DNA from: Pseudozyma flocculosa PF-1
Lineage: Eukaryota; Basidiomycota; Ustilaginomycetes; Ustilaginales; Ustilaginaceae
DNA length: 64,000 bases
Direction: 5' to 3'
Assembly: GCF_000417875.1 (NCBI RefSeq)
Contig: NW_006920876.1
Location: forward strand, 719,495-783,494
The notes under the pieces: generated by a model
The model's database searches: none
What the model was told of the DNA's origin: nothing
What the model saw: only the letters and a program-made list of their open reading frames with translations
Position numbers and translations under genes: made by a program
Shown: positions 47,452-57,604 of the stretch, piece after piece
Numbering within the stretch: the first letter of the stretch is position 1
How the letters are laid out: every line of letters begins with the position of its first letter

Positions 47452-48790
47452 AACTCGCGTGCGTGCCCGTCGGTTTCCCGTCCAGCTCTCGGTCGCCAGG
47501 ATGCGCCGTCGATTGTAGCGGAGCGGCACTTGGCTCCTCTTCCAGGAGCGCGAGCAGCTCGATACCAAGCCGAACCCCCCGGCTTAGACAAATGTGACTC
47601 TTCTACATCCCCTCGACGGCAGCGGCGTGGGCGGATCTATGGAAACGGGCCTGTGAAGGTGGCCATCGGCGAGTCGCAACGGGGCGTATACCCCGGCCTG
47701 CGCTCCTGCTCCGTGCGGGTGGTGCCTGCTCCCTCTCCTCGCTCACCGTCGGCTGGCTGTGGGCTCGATGGTCGGATGGCGCCACTCGGCCGTCGCTCCT
47801 GTGGCTTGGGGCGAAGAGCCTTCCTGCTGGCATCGCAGCCTCGTTGTGACTGGATCGCATCCTGCTGCCACTCTGACAGACGATTATACCTAAATTACGC
47901 TGCTGCCGCCATCGGCCTGCCCGCCCTTGTCGCGACCGGTCCGGCTCTCCCGGTCTGAACGCCAATCATTCCCGTCCCAGACCGCCACTACTGCGTTCCG
48001 TCTTCGCCCGAAGGATGCATGACGCGAGAGGTAAGAGAGCCAACTCAACGTCCGGTCGCGTATCTTGGCTGCCACGTCGTCTAACGGCGGTGCGACGATG
48101 CGAGCGAGAAATGAAAGGCGCAAGCAGGACGGGCGGTGGCGGTAGCGCGGCATGTTGCACCGAGGGCCGCAATGAGTGGCGGGCTCGTCGTGCAGCGTCG
48201 AAGGCGAGGGCGAGGGCGAGGGGGTTGCCCAAAGATGGCGGAGGCTCTCCCTAGCTGGACGTCGTCGGCGATTCTTAGATTGGCAGAGAGAGCGCGAGTT
48301 GGTGGGCCCGTGTGGAGCTACCGGCCTAGCCGCGTCGGTCGGCATCGTTGGGTCGGGCCCGGGCCGGGGCCGGGGAGAGGAGCCCCTGACGAGGGATCGG
48401 CGGTCGGCCTGCGTGCTAACGTAGCTCTCGGGGCAGAGCGAGAGCGTGCATGAATGCCAGGCAGCGCGTGCAGCTCTCCCGCCTTAGCTTTTGGCTGGCT
48501 GCCCGTCTGGCTGCCAACCCGCCGGCCCACATCCATCACGCCCCCCACCAACACCACCACCACCACCACCCCCAACACCGGCCTATTTCCGACACTCTGG
48601 CCCACGGCTGATCTTCGGCAGGGCCGTCCCTTTTCTATCTCCTTCTCCTCACCAGCTGCTGCTGCTACCGACCGACCGACCGTTCTCTAGGACTTGCCAC
48701 CCGTCACGCCATTCTACACTGCCCTGCTTTCCGTCCAGCTGCACTCACACTCGCTCGCCCGCACTCGCAATCAACGCCACAAAGCAAGCA
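47452..48790. other. Intergenic, 3' flank of 7TM gene and 5' flank of the PH protein gene
   Basis: About 1.3 kb. CAC-rich and C/T-rich runs at 48530-48700 look like a leader. No supported gene. Confidence 0.55.
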
Positions 48791-48841
48791 ATGATCTCGT
48801 CTCGTCCTGTTCTCCGCGCATCTGCGGTCAGCTCCGTCTAG
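48791..48841 (+). promoter_or_regulatory. Short upstream ORF (16 codons) before the PH protein gene
   Basis: ATG 48791 opens MISSRPVLRASAVSSV and ends at TAG 48839-48841, 60 bases before and in frame with the main ATG at 48902. It may lower translation of the main ORF if it lies in the mRNA; the transcript start is unknown. Confidence 0.4.
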
Positions 48842-48901
48842 GCGGTCTACAAGGCTCCGCCCGCAAAAGCCTACGGCCCGACCGTCGGAACGCGACCCGC
48901 C

Positions 48902-51900
48902 ATGGCTCCGGCTCCGGCTCCGGCTGCTGCTGCCGCCGCCTCCAGCGCGCCGCAGCGTTCCTGTCTCAAGTGCCAGCCCATCAGGCTGTCGGGCTGCGAC
49001 GGCTTTCACACCACCCAGACCTTGCGCCGCGTCTACGTCGGCCCGTCTCCCGTCGCCTCTGCCAGAGCTAACGCTGCTGCCCGCCAACTAGCCGCAGACC
49101 AGCTCCAACTTTCGACCGGCAGGCCCGATGACGCCAGCGAAGCAGCAGCAACAGCAGCAGCAGCAGCACACTCGCCAGACGAGCCTCCAGATCGGGATCG
49201 ACGGGATACTGCTGCCGCTGCAACCACTGACCGGGAAGGCCCGGAGCCTGGGCAGACGGATGCGACCGGTGGACGGCGAGGGCATGAGGCTGATCAAGGA
49301 GCAGACATTCGTCGGCTGGACCAGGACGGCAGAGGGCCTCCCGACGCGGTGCAGTTCCGGTGGCGGGATTCCTTCCGGCCGACCTCGGCAGCCTCCGACT
49401 CGCTCCCGCCCGCCTTGCGCATCGACCACGAGAGCGTCGACCCGCACTCGCTGGTGCCAGCATCGGCGCCTGCGGGCGTCGCAGCCTTCGCCAACAAGGC
49501 CAGGCCACGCCCACCCATCCGGGACCCCTCGAACGTCTCGGTCGCCTCCAACGTCTCGTTTGCCAGCGCCCATTCGCTGCCACGCTCCGTCTTCAGCGAG
49601 GCCGACGCAGCCGACCGCGCACCGTCCGATGCTCGGGCGGGGAGCGCAGCTTCGAACGCCAGCAGCCGCGACGGCTCGGGCTCGTCGTCTCCGCTGAGGG
49701 CCTTGCTATCTCCACGCTCGCCGGGCAAGCGGGACCGGCGCTTGTTTCGCAGGGAGCACTCGGCTGCCGGCAACCTGGGCATCGACTGGAAGTCGCCCTC
49801 GTCGATGGGCCAAGCTCGTCCCGCCAGTCGAGGCTCGGAATCCGGCATCGCCACCGCCCGCGGCGTGCATGCTGCCACCCTCGAGGTGCCAGCAGCTGCA
49901 GAGTCGCGGAGCATCCGCAGGGTCGCCAGTGCCGGATCCATACACAGCGACCGCGGCCAGGCCGCCAGCGGACCCGACCACGAACGCCTGGGTAGGCCTG
50001 CCGACGCTGCGGCCCGTCCTGATCGGCTCCGGTCCGCCAGCGCAGAGGACCGTGCCAGGGTCCGGCTCGAAGGCTCAGGCCTAGGCCTCCGTGCGGGACA
50101 CCACATGTGGGAGTCGAGCAACGGCCAGTCGAAACCACTGCCGCTGCTCGACCTGCCCGTCCGAGAGGCCGATGAGTCGGCCGCCTCGCCACAGGACGAG
50201 GCCCCGCCCGCGTTTGCCTCTTCGTCCGCCGTCCATACCGAGCCTCGCGATCTGGACATTCCGGCCACTGCAACTTCCATCGACGCGGCCCACCTGACCC
50301 CTGGCGGCGCACCCTCGACGGCACGGCGGCTTTCGTTCGAGGACCCGAACCGCTCCTTGACATCGTCGATGCGCAGCTCGCTGCAGCCCAGCGCCGACGA
50401 GAGGATCGACAAGGGCAAGCGGAGGGCCCTCACCCCCTCGCTCTTCGCGCGTTCGCCCTCCAAGAGCTCGGTGAGCGCCCACGAGCTCGACGGCAGCGAC
50501 GAGACCATCCTGGACCGCTTCAAGCCCAGAACATCGCTCAGCACCCACTTCTTGGACGTCGACCGCGGCCAGCGTCCGCCGACGAGGGGCTCCTGGAACT
50601 CGGGCTCGCCACAATCCACCCTCCAGCGCGCGAGCGGCGCCAGGCTGGCCCTGCATGGGCTCTCTGGCCAGCCCGACGTCAGCTTCGAGGGAGATGCCGC
50701 TGCTCGAAGTGCACCTGAAACGGTCGATGCCAGCGTCGACGTCGCCAGCCACGACGGGACGGGCGACGGGCCTGACGCAGTCCGCACAGCGCAGCGCGGC
50801 GTCGGCCTGGGCCTGCCCTCCTCGGCGGGTGCGGCGACGGCAGCACGCCTTGGCTTTCCTGGCTCAGGTTCAAACAGCAAGGCAACGGCCACGCGGCGTC
50901 TGCCCCTGCACGCCTCGGGCGTCCACGCCCGAGACTACTCCAGGCAGAGCAGGATGAGCCGCGCCTCGACGGTCGGCACCTTCAACACGATGGGCACCAA
51001 TGCCACCGAGGGCAGCTTCGGCGTCGCAGGCAGCATCCGCGACCGCTTCTCGAAGACGTTTTTTGCCAGCAACAGCCTCCGGCGGCCAAAGCCGACCCGC
51101 GGCGGCTCGACGAGGCGGTCTCGTGGGACCCTCGGCCGCGCGCGGACCGACAGCGTCGACACTGACCTGGCCCCTCTGCGCTCCAGGTCCTTCTCTGGTG
51201 CCGTCGGACAGAGGGGGCTCGAGCGCGACCCGAGCTTCGCCTCGACGGGGCGGCGGCGCACTCGCAACCTCAGCGCCGACAGCATGTTTAGCAGTTCGCA
51301 CGGCGGGCGCCATTCGAAGGCCAGCAGCCTCGGGGGTGTGCCGGCAGGAGCGGTGGGGACCAGCGGCGGGGGGACAAAGTGGATCGGCGGCAGCTTCGAG
51401 ATCGGTGGCCGCCTGCTCGACATCCTCGAGGAGCGCAGAGCCAAGATTGTCGAGCGCGAGCCCTGCCGACACGGGGCAACAAGCGCGGCGGCTACGGCAG
51501 GATCGACGTCCGAGCCGCTCGCTGGCACGACCTCCGCGACGAAAGAGGGCCGTTCGCCGCCACACAGCGCCGAGGAGAAAGCCATCGACCCCGCCGACGA
51601 TCCCGGGCCAGGAAAGGCAAAGGACCGCAGCCGCAGCCGCAGCCCGTCTGCCGTCATCTCGCTCATGGCCGCCGAGGCGCGTGACGCCACCCAGGAGCGG
51701 GCAAGGTCGGACGCGAAGGAAGAAAAGAGGGTCGAAGAAGCGCGAAAGGCGCCGAGCCAGCCGCCGAACGGACACTCTCGCAGGGATACGAGCGAAGGCT
51801 CCGACCTCGCTGCAGCCAAGGAGCGCCAGGCGTCCGGCGCCAGCTCCGATTCGGCGGCAGATCGGCTGCTGGCCGTCAGGAGGCCCAGGGACGAGCTGCG

Positions 51901-54900
51901 TGCCTCGATCATCTCGATCTCGCAGGATCGCAGCGGACCGGAAGACTCCTTCGACATCGAGTCTCGGCAGGGATGGAAGGACATCGCCTCGGCGCTCACA
52001 GCTCCGTTGTCGTCCATGGCGCGGTCCGGAAGCCAGCGCGCCGAAGCGGCCGATGCAGCGAGCGATGCCACCACGGCGCCGGCGCGGCCCCAGCGGCGCG
52101 ACCTCCAGCCACCGCTCGTGAGGCAGAGGTCATCGAGCCTCAGGACCGCGGACAGCGCATCCGAGGCAGCCTCCCGCTTCACCGACGCTCTCTCCTACTC
52201 TGAAGAGGACGGAACCTCGCACCGGATGACGAGGGCCGAGGCGATGACGCATCCCGACCCTCCCATCGAAGCCGACGACAGGTTTCCGGAGCTGACCCAC
52301 GCACTGCTCCGCCGGCCCAGCGACGACGTCGTGCCGCGGAGGCGAGCGGCCTCGGACGCTGCCAGTGATTCTGCCGTGGTCGCCAGGCCTGTCGCTTCGC
52401 CCGAGTCGATGTCGCTGGCAACACGACCGGCGCCTGAACTGGTGGCTGCGACGGCACCGACGGCGGCTACATCCACATTCTCCGGGCTCAAGTCCGTCTC
52501 GCCGATTCTCGATGGCGACGGCAGACCTGCCAGCATCCAGACGCCGTCGCTGGTCCAGGCGGTGTCGAACAAGAGCAGCTCGCCCGGCAGCACGCGCGCG
52601 CTGCTGGCGCCCCAGCGCACCTCGTCGCAACGCCCCTGGTCCGCTACGGCGCACTCGCCCCTGGCCGAGCCTCGATCGCCGCAGGCCGGTGACATCGGCG
52701 CGGATCCGCATCCTGCGCGCGAAACATCACGCCCGAGGAAGCTGGTCACGTTTGACCAGAAACCGCCCCTGATGCGTGGCCTGACGGCGTCGCTGTTCGC
52801 GGCCAAGGCGCAGGACGACAGCGCGCTGGAGCTCGGNNNNNNNNNNNNNNNNNNNNTCGGATCGGGCGACGCGGTGCCCGTGCCCCCCGAAGAGGTCCTG
52901 GCGCGGCCCAACCCGCCGACGACGCCGTCGCCATCGAGCGAGCTGCAGCTGGGCGGCCGTCCAGCAAAGGTCGACTTCACGCTGCCGACTGACTCGTCCG
53001 ACGAGGTCATCACGCGCAAGAGTGTCCTCAAAAAGGACCGCATGCTCGTCAAGCTCGCCTGGACCGCCCACGAGGACCTGCCCAAGGACTTCGACGAGAT
53101 GGCCGCGCGCAAGTACGCCGTCCGCGACGAGGAGTGGCGCGAGTACGTCGTCGTCTTCCGCATGGGTAAGCTCGAGCTGTGGGGCGATGCCACCTTGGCC
53201 GGCAAGGCCGTGGGACACGGCGACCGGCTCAAGCTGCGCCACACTATCTCGCTGTCGCGCGGCACCACCTTCATGTCGGTCTACTCGCCCATCGACCGCA
53301 TCTTCTGCCTCACCCACCAGCCGTGGAAGGCCTCGCTGTCCCACCAGCACCGCAACCGCCTCCACCTCCGCCGGCACGGCACCGACATCGCGCTGTTCGA
53401 CTGCCGCGCCCAGACGGTGGCGCTCGACTGGATGTGGGAGCTGTGGCGCGAGCTCGGCGGCACCATCCCCACGTCGATCGACGTGAACCTGGCCTCGATG
53501 GGCGCAAAGGTGCGGATCGCCATACCTGAGGAGGTGACCGCCGAGCACCTGACACGCCGAGAGGCTCTCGCCCTCGAGTCGTCCCGCGGCAAGGTTGGGG
53601 CGGCGGCAAAGTCGCGCCACCCTCTGCAGATTGGCGAGGAGGGTTTCAAGGCCGTCGACCGGCAGAGCGTCGTCTCGATGCTGCGGAGGCTGGCCGACTC
53701 GCTTCCGGATTGGAAAGAGATGCTCGACTACGGCGAGCGCCACGGCATGCGGCTCGAGCTGGCCTGGAGGAGGGGCAACGTGCTCGACTGGATCATCCAC
53801 GAGACGACCGTCGATGGGCAGGATCGGCCCTGGGCGATTTTGGCCGGCTCGATCCTCAAAGAGTACCGCACCCCGTCCATCCTCGAGCTGCGCGCGGGCA
53901 GCCACTATCCGACCAACGTGCGGCTGGCCACGGGCAAGATCATGGACGAGCCGCCGGCCGTCGAGGGCTTTGTCTGGCGCGTCAAGCCGGTGTCGAGCTA
54001 CCTCACCCGGCTCTACATCACCACTCACGACGGCCACATGTTTATCTGCAAGCCCAGCCGCGCGTGCCCTCCTGATCGCCTCCTCTACAGCCAGCTGCAG
54101 CACAACCTCGACCGGATGGCGAACCGGACCTCTGCGACGGCGGCGGCGGCGGCAGCAGCAGCAAGAGCGCAACCCCGCCGATCGCAGACGACGGCAGCCC
54201 CGACGACTCACAAGAGCGCGGCTTACAGGGCTCTGGCCCGATTCCTCGGACGCGAGAAGGCGGTTCGGAGGGAGGAGAGCATAGCGGCGCTGCGTCAGCA
54301 GGTGGTCGACGCCCTCAGCTGGCCGGCCGAGTCGGTCGAGGAGCTGCAGGCGCAGATCGAGGCCTACCGGGCGTTTGAGAAGCGGAGGCAGTTCGAGCAG
54401 ATCTGCAACTCGGACGGCTACGTCGACCTGCGGTCCATCTGGATGATCCGCGCCGTCGGCAAGGGCCCCGTCCGCTGTCCGGGCGACGATGACACCAAGC
54501 CGTCGGGCCCCAGGGGCGGCGCCGCAGCGCTGCGCAGGGTGCAGGCCGATCGCGAGGCGGCGCCGCGCGAGAACGAGGAGTCGGACCGCGAGGACGGCGA
54601 CGCGGGTGACGGCGACGACGACGACGACATCGGAGGCGAGGAGGGGATCGCCGCGGCGGCGGACCGGACGCAGCTGCGCCAGTCGCGGCAGATTGAGATT
54701 GTGCTGGCCAACGGGCGGACGATCCGGATCGAGGCCTACTCCAAGTCGGTGGCGCGCGAGTGGATCGAGCGGATCGCCGAGCTGGTCAAGTACTGGCGGC
54801 GCCGGGAGAAGGCGGACGCGCTCGATGTGATGAGCGCCAGCGGCTTTGACATGGGCGCCATCAACCGCAAGCTGCAGGGGCGGGAGCTGGTCGACAACCA

Positions 54901-55738
54901 GGGCGTGGCCATCTCCGAGGAGAAGCTGGCGCCGATCCTGTCCAACATCTGGCACTGGTGCGCCATCGAGGGCTGCCGGGGCATCATCAAGTGCGGTCGC
55001 CTGTTCCACAAGCGCTCGAGCTACGCGCCGTTCCAGAGCCGGTACTACCTGCTGATCGCCGGGCGGCTGCTGAGCTTCAAGCTGGTCAAGTCGCAGCGCA
55101 CGGCGCGCTCGAGGCAGAATGCGGGCATCTTCCACCGGCGCCAGGAGCGCGTCATCCACCTGCGCGACGCCTACGTCTTTAGCGGCAAGCTGAGCGAGGA
55201 CATGCTCTCCAACGGCCGCAGCGAGCCGGCCCAGGCCATTGGCGGCGTCGGCGGCGGCGGATCCAACTCGGGCAACCGCCACCGCATCCCGCGCGTCTAC
55301 GCCGACGGCCTCTACAGCTTCGACGAGGACGAGGACTGCACCCTCGTCGTCCGATATCGGCCCGAGCGCGTCAACACGCCCGTCGATCCTCCTGCGCCCG
55401 ACTTTGCAAAGGTCGTCGGTCACAGCGGCGCCGGTGGGGTGGGCGGCGCGCAAGCGGCAAGCGCCTCGGCTCCCACAGCGGCCGCACCGACCGGGCCGCC
55501 GCACCCTGCCGACACCGACCGGCAGAGCAGCAACACTGCGGCGGCGGCGGGCGGCGCAGCCAAGGCGTCGATTCCGAAGCTCGAGGACAAGACGCACCGG
55601 TACATTGCGCTGCGGGCGCGCAACAAGCTCGAGCGCGACCAGTGGGTGCGCTGCATCGCCCACGCCATCGAGCAGATTGTGCGCGACGACCGCGAGCGAG
55701 AGGAGCGGATGAAGAGTACGGGCAAGGTCGACTTCTGA
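48902..55738 (+). CDS. Very long PH-domain protein, Spo71-like
   Basis: As a single ORF it encodes 2278 residues (eight unknown across an assembly gap). Residues near 35-50 (CDGFHTTQTLRRVYVGPSP) resemble the start of fungal Spo71-type proteins. Residues about 100-1370 are Ser/Arg/Ala-rich and disordered. From about 1382 the sequence is folded: a PH-like region with WREYVVVFRMGKLELWGDA, then DWKEMLDYGERHGMRLELAW and GFVWRVKPVSSYLTRLYITT. A split PH end follows (RTIRIEAYSKSVAREWIERI), and a C-terminal PH domain from about 2020 (CGRLFHKRSSYAPFQSRYYL ... RNKLERDQWVRCIAHAIEQI). In yeast, Spo71 acts with Vps13 in prospore-membrane growth; a lipid-transfer or membrane-contact role here is inference. 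The N-terminal 150 codons may be mis-framed (see findings). Confidence 0.72.
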   Translation: MAPAPAPAAAAAASSAPQRSCLKCQPIRLSGCDGFHTTQTLRRVYVGPSPVASARANAAARQLAADQLQLSTGRPDDASEAAATAAAAAHSPDEPPDRDRRDTAAAATTDREGPEPGQTDATGGRRGHEADQGADIRRLDQDGRGPPDAVQFRWRDSFRPTSAASDSLPPALRIDHESVDPHSLVPASAPAGVAAFANKARPRPPIRDPSNVSVASNVSFASAHSLPRSVFSEADAADRAPSDARAGSAASNASSRDGSGSSSPLRALLSPRSPGKRDRRLFRREHSAAGNLGIDWKSPSSMGQARPASRGSESGIATARGVHAATLEVPAAAESRSIRRVASAGSIHSDRGQAASGPDHERLGRPADAAARPDRLRSASAEDRARVRLEGSGLGLRAGHHMWESSNGQSKPLPLLDLPVREADESAASPQDEAPPAFASSSAVHTEPRDLDIPATATSIDAAHLTPGGAPSTARRLSFEDPNRSLTSSMRSSLQPSADERIDKGKRRALTPSLFARSPSKSSVSAHELDGSDETILDRFKPRTSLSTHFLDVDRGQRPPTRGSWNSGSPQSTLQRASGARLALHGLSGQPDVSFEGDAAARSAPETVDASVDVASHDGTGDGPDAVRTAQRGVGLGLPSSAGAATAARLGFPGSGSNSKATATRRLPLHASGVHARDYSRQSRMSRASTVGTFNTMGTNATEGSFGVAGSIRDRFSKTFFASNSLRRPKPTRGGSTRRSRGTLGRARTDSVDTDLAPLRSRSFSGAVGQRGLERDPSFASTGRRRTRNLSADSMFSSSHGGRHSKASSLGGVPAGAVGTSGGGTKWIGGSFEIGGRLLDILEERRAKIVEREPCRHGATSAAATAGSTSEPLAGTTSATKEGRSPPHSAEEKAIDPADDPGPGKAKDRSRSRSPSAVISLMAAEARDATQERARSDAKEEKRVEEARKAPSQPPNGHSRRDTSEGSDLAAAKERQASGASSDSAADRLLAVRRPRDELRASIISISQDRSGPEDSFDIESRQGWKDIASALTAPLSSMARSGSQRAEAADAASDATTAPARPQRRDLQPPLVRQRSSSLRTADSASEAASRFTDALSYSEEDGTSHRMTRAEAMTHPDPPIEADDRFPELTHALLRRPSDDVVPRRRAASDAASDSAVVARPVASPESMSLATRPAPELVAATAPTAATSTFSGLKSVSPILDGDGRPASIQTPSLVQAVSNKSSSPGSTRALLAPQRTSSQRPWSATAHSPLAEPRSPQAGDIGADPHPARETSRPRKLVTFDQKPPLMRGLTASLFAAKAQDDSALELXXXXXXXXGSGDAVPVPPEEVLARPNPPTTPSPSSELQLGGRPAKVDFTLPTDSSDEVITRKSVLKKDRMLVKLAWTAHEDLPKDFDEMAARKYAVRDEEWREYVVVFRMGKLELWGDATLAGKAVGHGDRLKLRHTISLSRGTTFMSVYSPIDRIFCLTHQPWKASLSHQHRNRLHLRRHGTDIALFDCRAQTVALDWMWELWRELGGTIPTSIDVNLASMGAKVRIAIPEEVTAEHLTRREALALESSRGKVGAAAKSRHPLQIGEEGFKAVDRQSVVSMLRRLADSLPDWKEMLDYGERHGMRLELAWRRGNVLDWIIHETTVDGQDRPWAILAGSILKEYRTPSILELRAGSHYPTNVRLATGKIMDEPPAVEGFVWRVKPVSSYLTRLYITTHDGHMFICKPSRACPPDRLLYSQLQHNLDRMANRTSATAAAAAAAARAQPRRSQTTAAPTTHKSAAYRALARFLGREKAVRREESIAALRQQVVDALSWPAESVEELQAQIEAYRAFEKRRQFEQICNSDGYVDLRSIWMIRAVGKGPVRCPGDDDTKPSGPRGGAAALRRVQADREAAPRENEESDREDGDAGDGDDDDDIGGEEGIAAAADRTQLRQSRQIEIVLANGRTIRIEAYSKSVAREWIERIAELVKYWRRREKADALDVMSASGFDMGAINRKLQGRELVDNQGVAISEEKLAPILSNIWHWCAIEGCRGIIKCGRLFHKRSSYAPFQSRYYLLIAGRLLSFKLVKSQRTARSRQNAGIFHRRQERVIHLRDAYVFSGKLSEDMLSNGRSEPAQAIGGVGGGGSNSGNRHRIPRVYADGLYSFDEDEDCTLVVRYRPERVNTPVDPPAPDFAKVVGHSGAGGVGGAQAASASAPTAAAPTGPPHPADTDRQSSNTAAAAGGAAKASIPKLEDKTHRYIALRARNKLERDQWVRCIAHAIEQIVRDDREREERMKSTGKVDF
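52837..52856. other. Assembly gap (20 N)
   Basis: Twenty unknown bases inside the PH-protein ORF. The same frame is open on both sides. Twenty is a typical placeholder size, so the true length may differ. Confidence 0.97.
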
Positions 55739-56317
55739 CCTCGGTCGGACGGTCGGTCATGCGAGGTGGCGGGGTTCTATGTGGCGAATGCTTGGATGGC
55801 GAGACGGCAGAAGAGGAGGTGACGAGCGAGGAGGCGGGGAAGAGCTTTCGATGGTCTTGGACTCGACGACGGCACCATACCCGCCCGCCAGGCACTCCGG
55901 CCTAGCCTGGCACGGCACGGCACACGGCACAGCACTGACTACCTATCATTCGATCGACGCGGGTTCCCATTCCTTCAGTTGCACGCTCGCCAGTCCGCCT
56001 GGTCTCTTTGTCGCCTTGGTCGAGCCTCGATGCGCACACCAAAGGGCAGGACAGGACAGTCAGAGTACAATGATGTGCGGACAATCTATCTCATTCGTTT
56101 ATGGAGCCCCTCGTCGGGTCGGGCGGTCGAGGTCGCGAGCGGCGGACGACGAGGGGTCAAGGTCGAAGGAGGAGCCCATGAGGACAGGCAGGGGAAAGAG
56201 GCGTCGAGGGCTAGTGGTACAAGGGTGCGATGCGGCGCGGCGCGGCGCGGCGCGAGGCTCGTGGACGCCGCGAAGCGATCTGCTGGAGGTCTGAAGGTGG
56301 CAGGACGGATTTGAGGC
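55739..56317. other. Intergenic between convergent PH-protein and uS12m genes
   Basis: 3' flanking DNA, with short GCACG and GGCGC runs at about 55910-55930 and 56231-56250. Nothing coding is supported. Confidence 0.6.
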
Positions 56318-57121
56318 TCACGGACCGGCCTTTGGCTTCTTGGCGCCGTACTTTGACCGGGCGGTTGTCCTGTTTGCCACTCCGCTAAAGTCCTGGGCGC
56401 CTCGGACGAGGTGGTACCTGCAATGCAGTCCGGTAGGGGGCGAGCGAGGGCGGAATGGGCGAAGGGCAAAGGGGAGGGATAGACGGAGAGGGATAGACGG
56501 AATGACGGGGACATCAGACGGCACTTTCTCGGCTCGAGCGCCTCTCCACGGCCAAGGCAGACGCACCTGACACCGGGGGTATCCTGCACCCTTCCGCCCC
56601 TGACGAGTACAACCGAGTGTTCCTGGAGGTTATGGCCCTCGCCGGGGATGTAGGCGATGATGCTGCGGCCGTTGGAGAGCTTGACGCGGGCGACTTTGCG
56701 GATGGCCGAGTTGGGCTTCTTTGGCTTGGTGGTGAAGATCTTGGAGCAGACGCCCTTGACGAACGGCTTGCCCTCGAGCGCCGGCACCTTGTTGACGGGC
56801 GGGCGGTGCGGTTTCCGCGCGCCGCGCAGCGCCTGCTGCAGCGTCACGGCGAGAGAAGGCGTGGTGCTGAATGCGCGGTGGAATGTGGACGGGGAGAGGG
56901 AGAGGGGAAGCGGGAGCGGGGAGCGGGATGTGAGAGTGCGTAGGAGCGGGACGAGGGGCGGTAGCAGAGGCTGTTGTACGGTGTCCGGTGGTGTCCAGAG
57001 GAGGAGGGTGAGGAGCCCAAGGTAAGGTGAGGATGCGTGGTCAGCAGCAGTAGCAGCGACAGCGACAGCGACAACGATAGCGACAGCGCTCTTGGCAGAC
57101 GGGCGGAGCGACACTCACCAT
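56318..57121 (-). CDS. MRPS12: Mitochondrial small-subunit ribosomal protein uS12m (MRPS12)
   Basis: uS12m lines the decoding site of the mitochondrial ribosome. Three exons are inferred: 57121-57119 (the ATG alone), 56970-56567 and 56417-56318, giving 168 residues. ATG is followed directly by GTGAGT, and the main reading frame has no other in-frame ATG, so the tiny first exon is required. The new N-terminus [17 protein letters not shown] then [10 protein letters not shown] is a good mitochondrial presequence. The conserved body carries [40 protein letters not shown], the decoding loop [21 protein letters not shown] and [17 protein letters not shown] across the last intron. The gene is divergent from SRP14. 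Confidence 0.93.
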
Positions 57122-57604
57122 CTTGGACTATAGCCGTGCAGGGGACCTGGTGACGACGCGGAATGAGCTGGCGGGTAGCGGGATCGACGGAGGTGGAGTG
57201 AGGATGTGCGTCGAGGTGGTGGACGAAGGAGGGGTGGCGGGCGAGCGCAAGCAGCATCTGCATCTTTCCCTCGCCTCGCTCGGCACCTTTGACCTCAGGC
57301 CCGCGTCGGAGCCGAATTTTCCTCGCCCGGGGGGGTTGGGCCAGCCAGCCAGCCCGCACGACCGGCCGGCGAGTTCCCGTCACTTCGACCGTCACCCACC
57401 ACCCACGCACCGCCATCAGCCTCGTCCGCCGTCACCGCACGCCACCAGCTCCTTTCACCGCCCCTGCATTCGACTCGCTCGCCCGCGCAGGATATACCGC
57501 GACATCTCAACGAAGGTACACGCACACCACGGCCTCACGTCACGTCACCAGGCCAACGCCCGAGCCGACCCTACCCTACCCTACCCTACCCGCCCTCGCC
57601 CAGC
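57122..57604. promoter_or_regulatory. Shared divergent promoter of uS12m and SRP14
   Basis: 483 bp between the divergent start codons. A (CCTAC)n run at about 57570-57590 lies just before the SRP14 ATG. No TATA box is obvious. Confidence 0.45.

Noticed and set aside
52727..55663. 978-codon minus-strand ORF
   Set aside because: It is the antisense shadow of the Spo71-like gene. The plus strand carries the PH-domain motifs, while the minus frame is Leu/Arg/Asp-biased, as expected from GC-rich antisense codons.
57570..57592. CCTAC repeats resembling telomere DNA
   Set aside because: Only a few imperfect pentamers, immediately upstream of the SRP14 ATG and flanked by genes on both sides; not a telomere unit.
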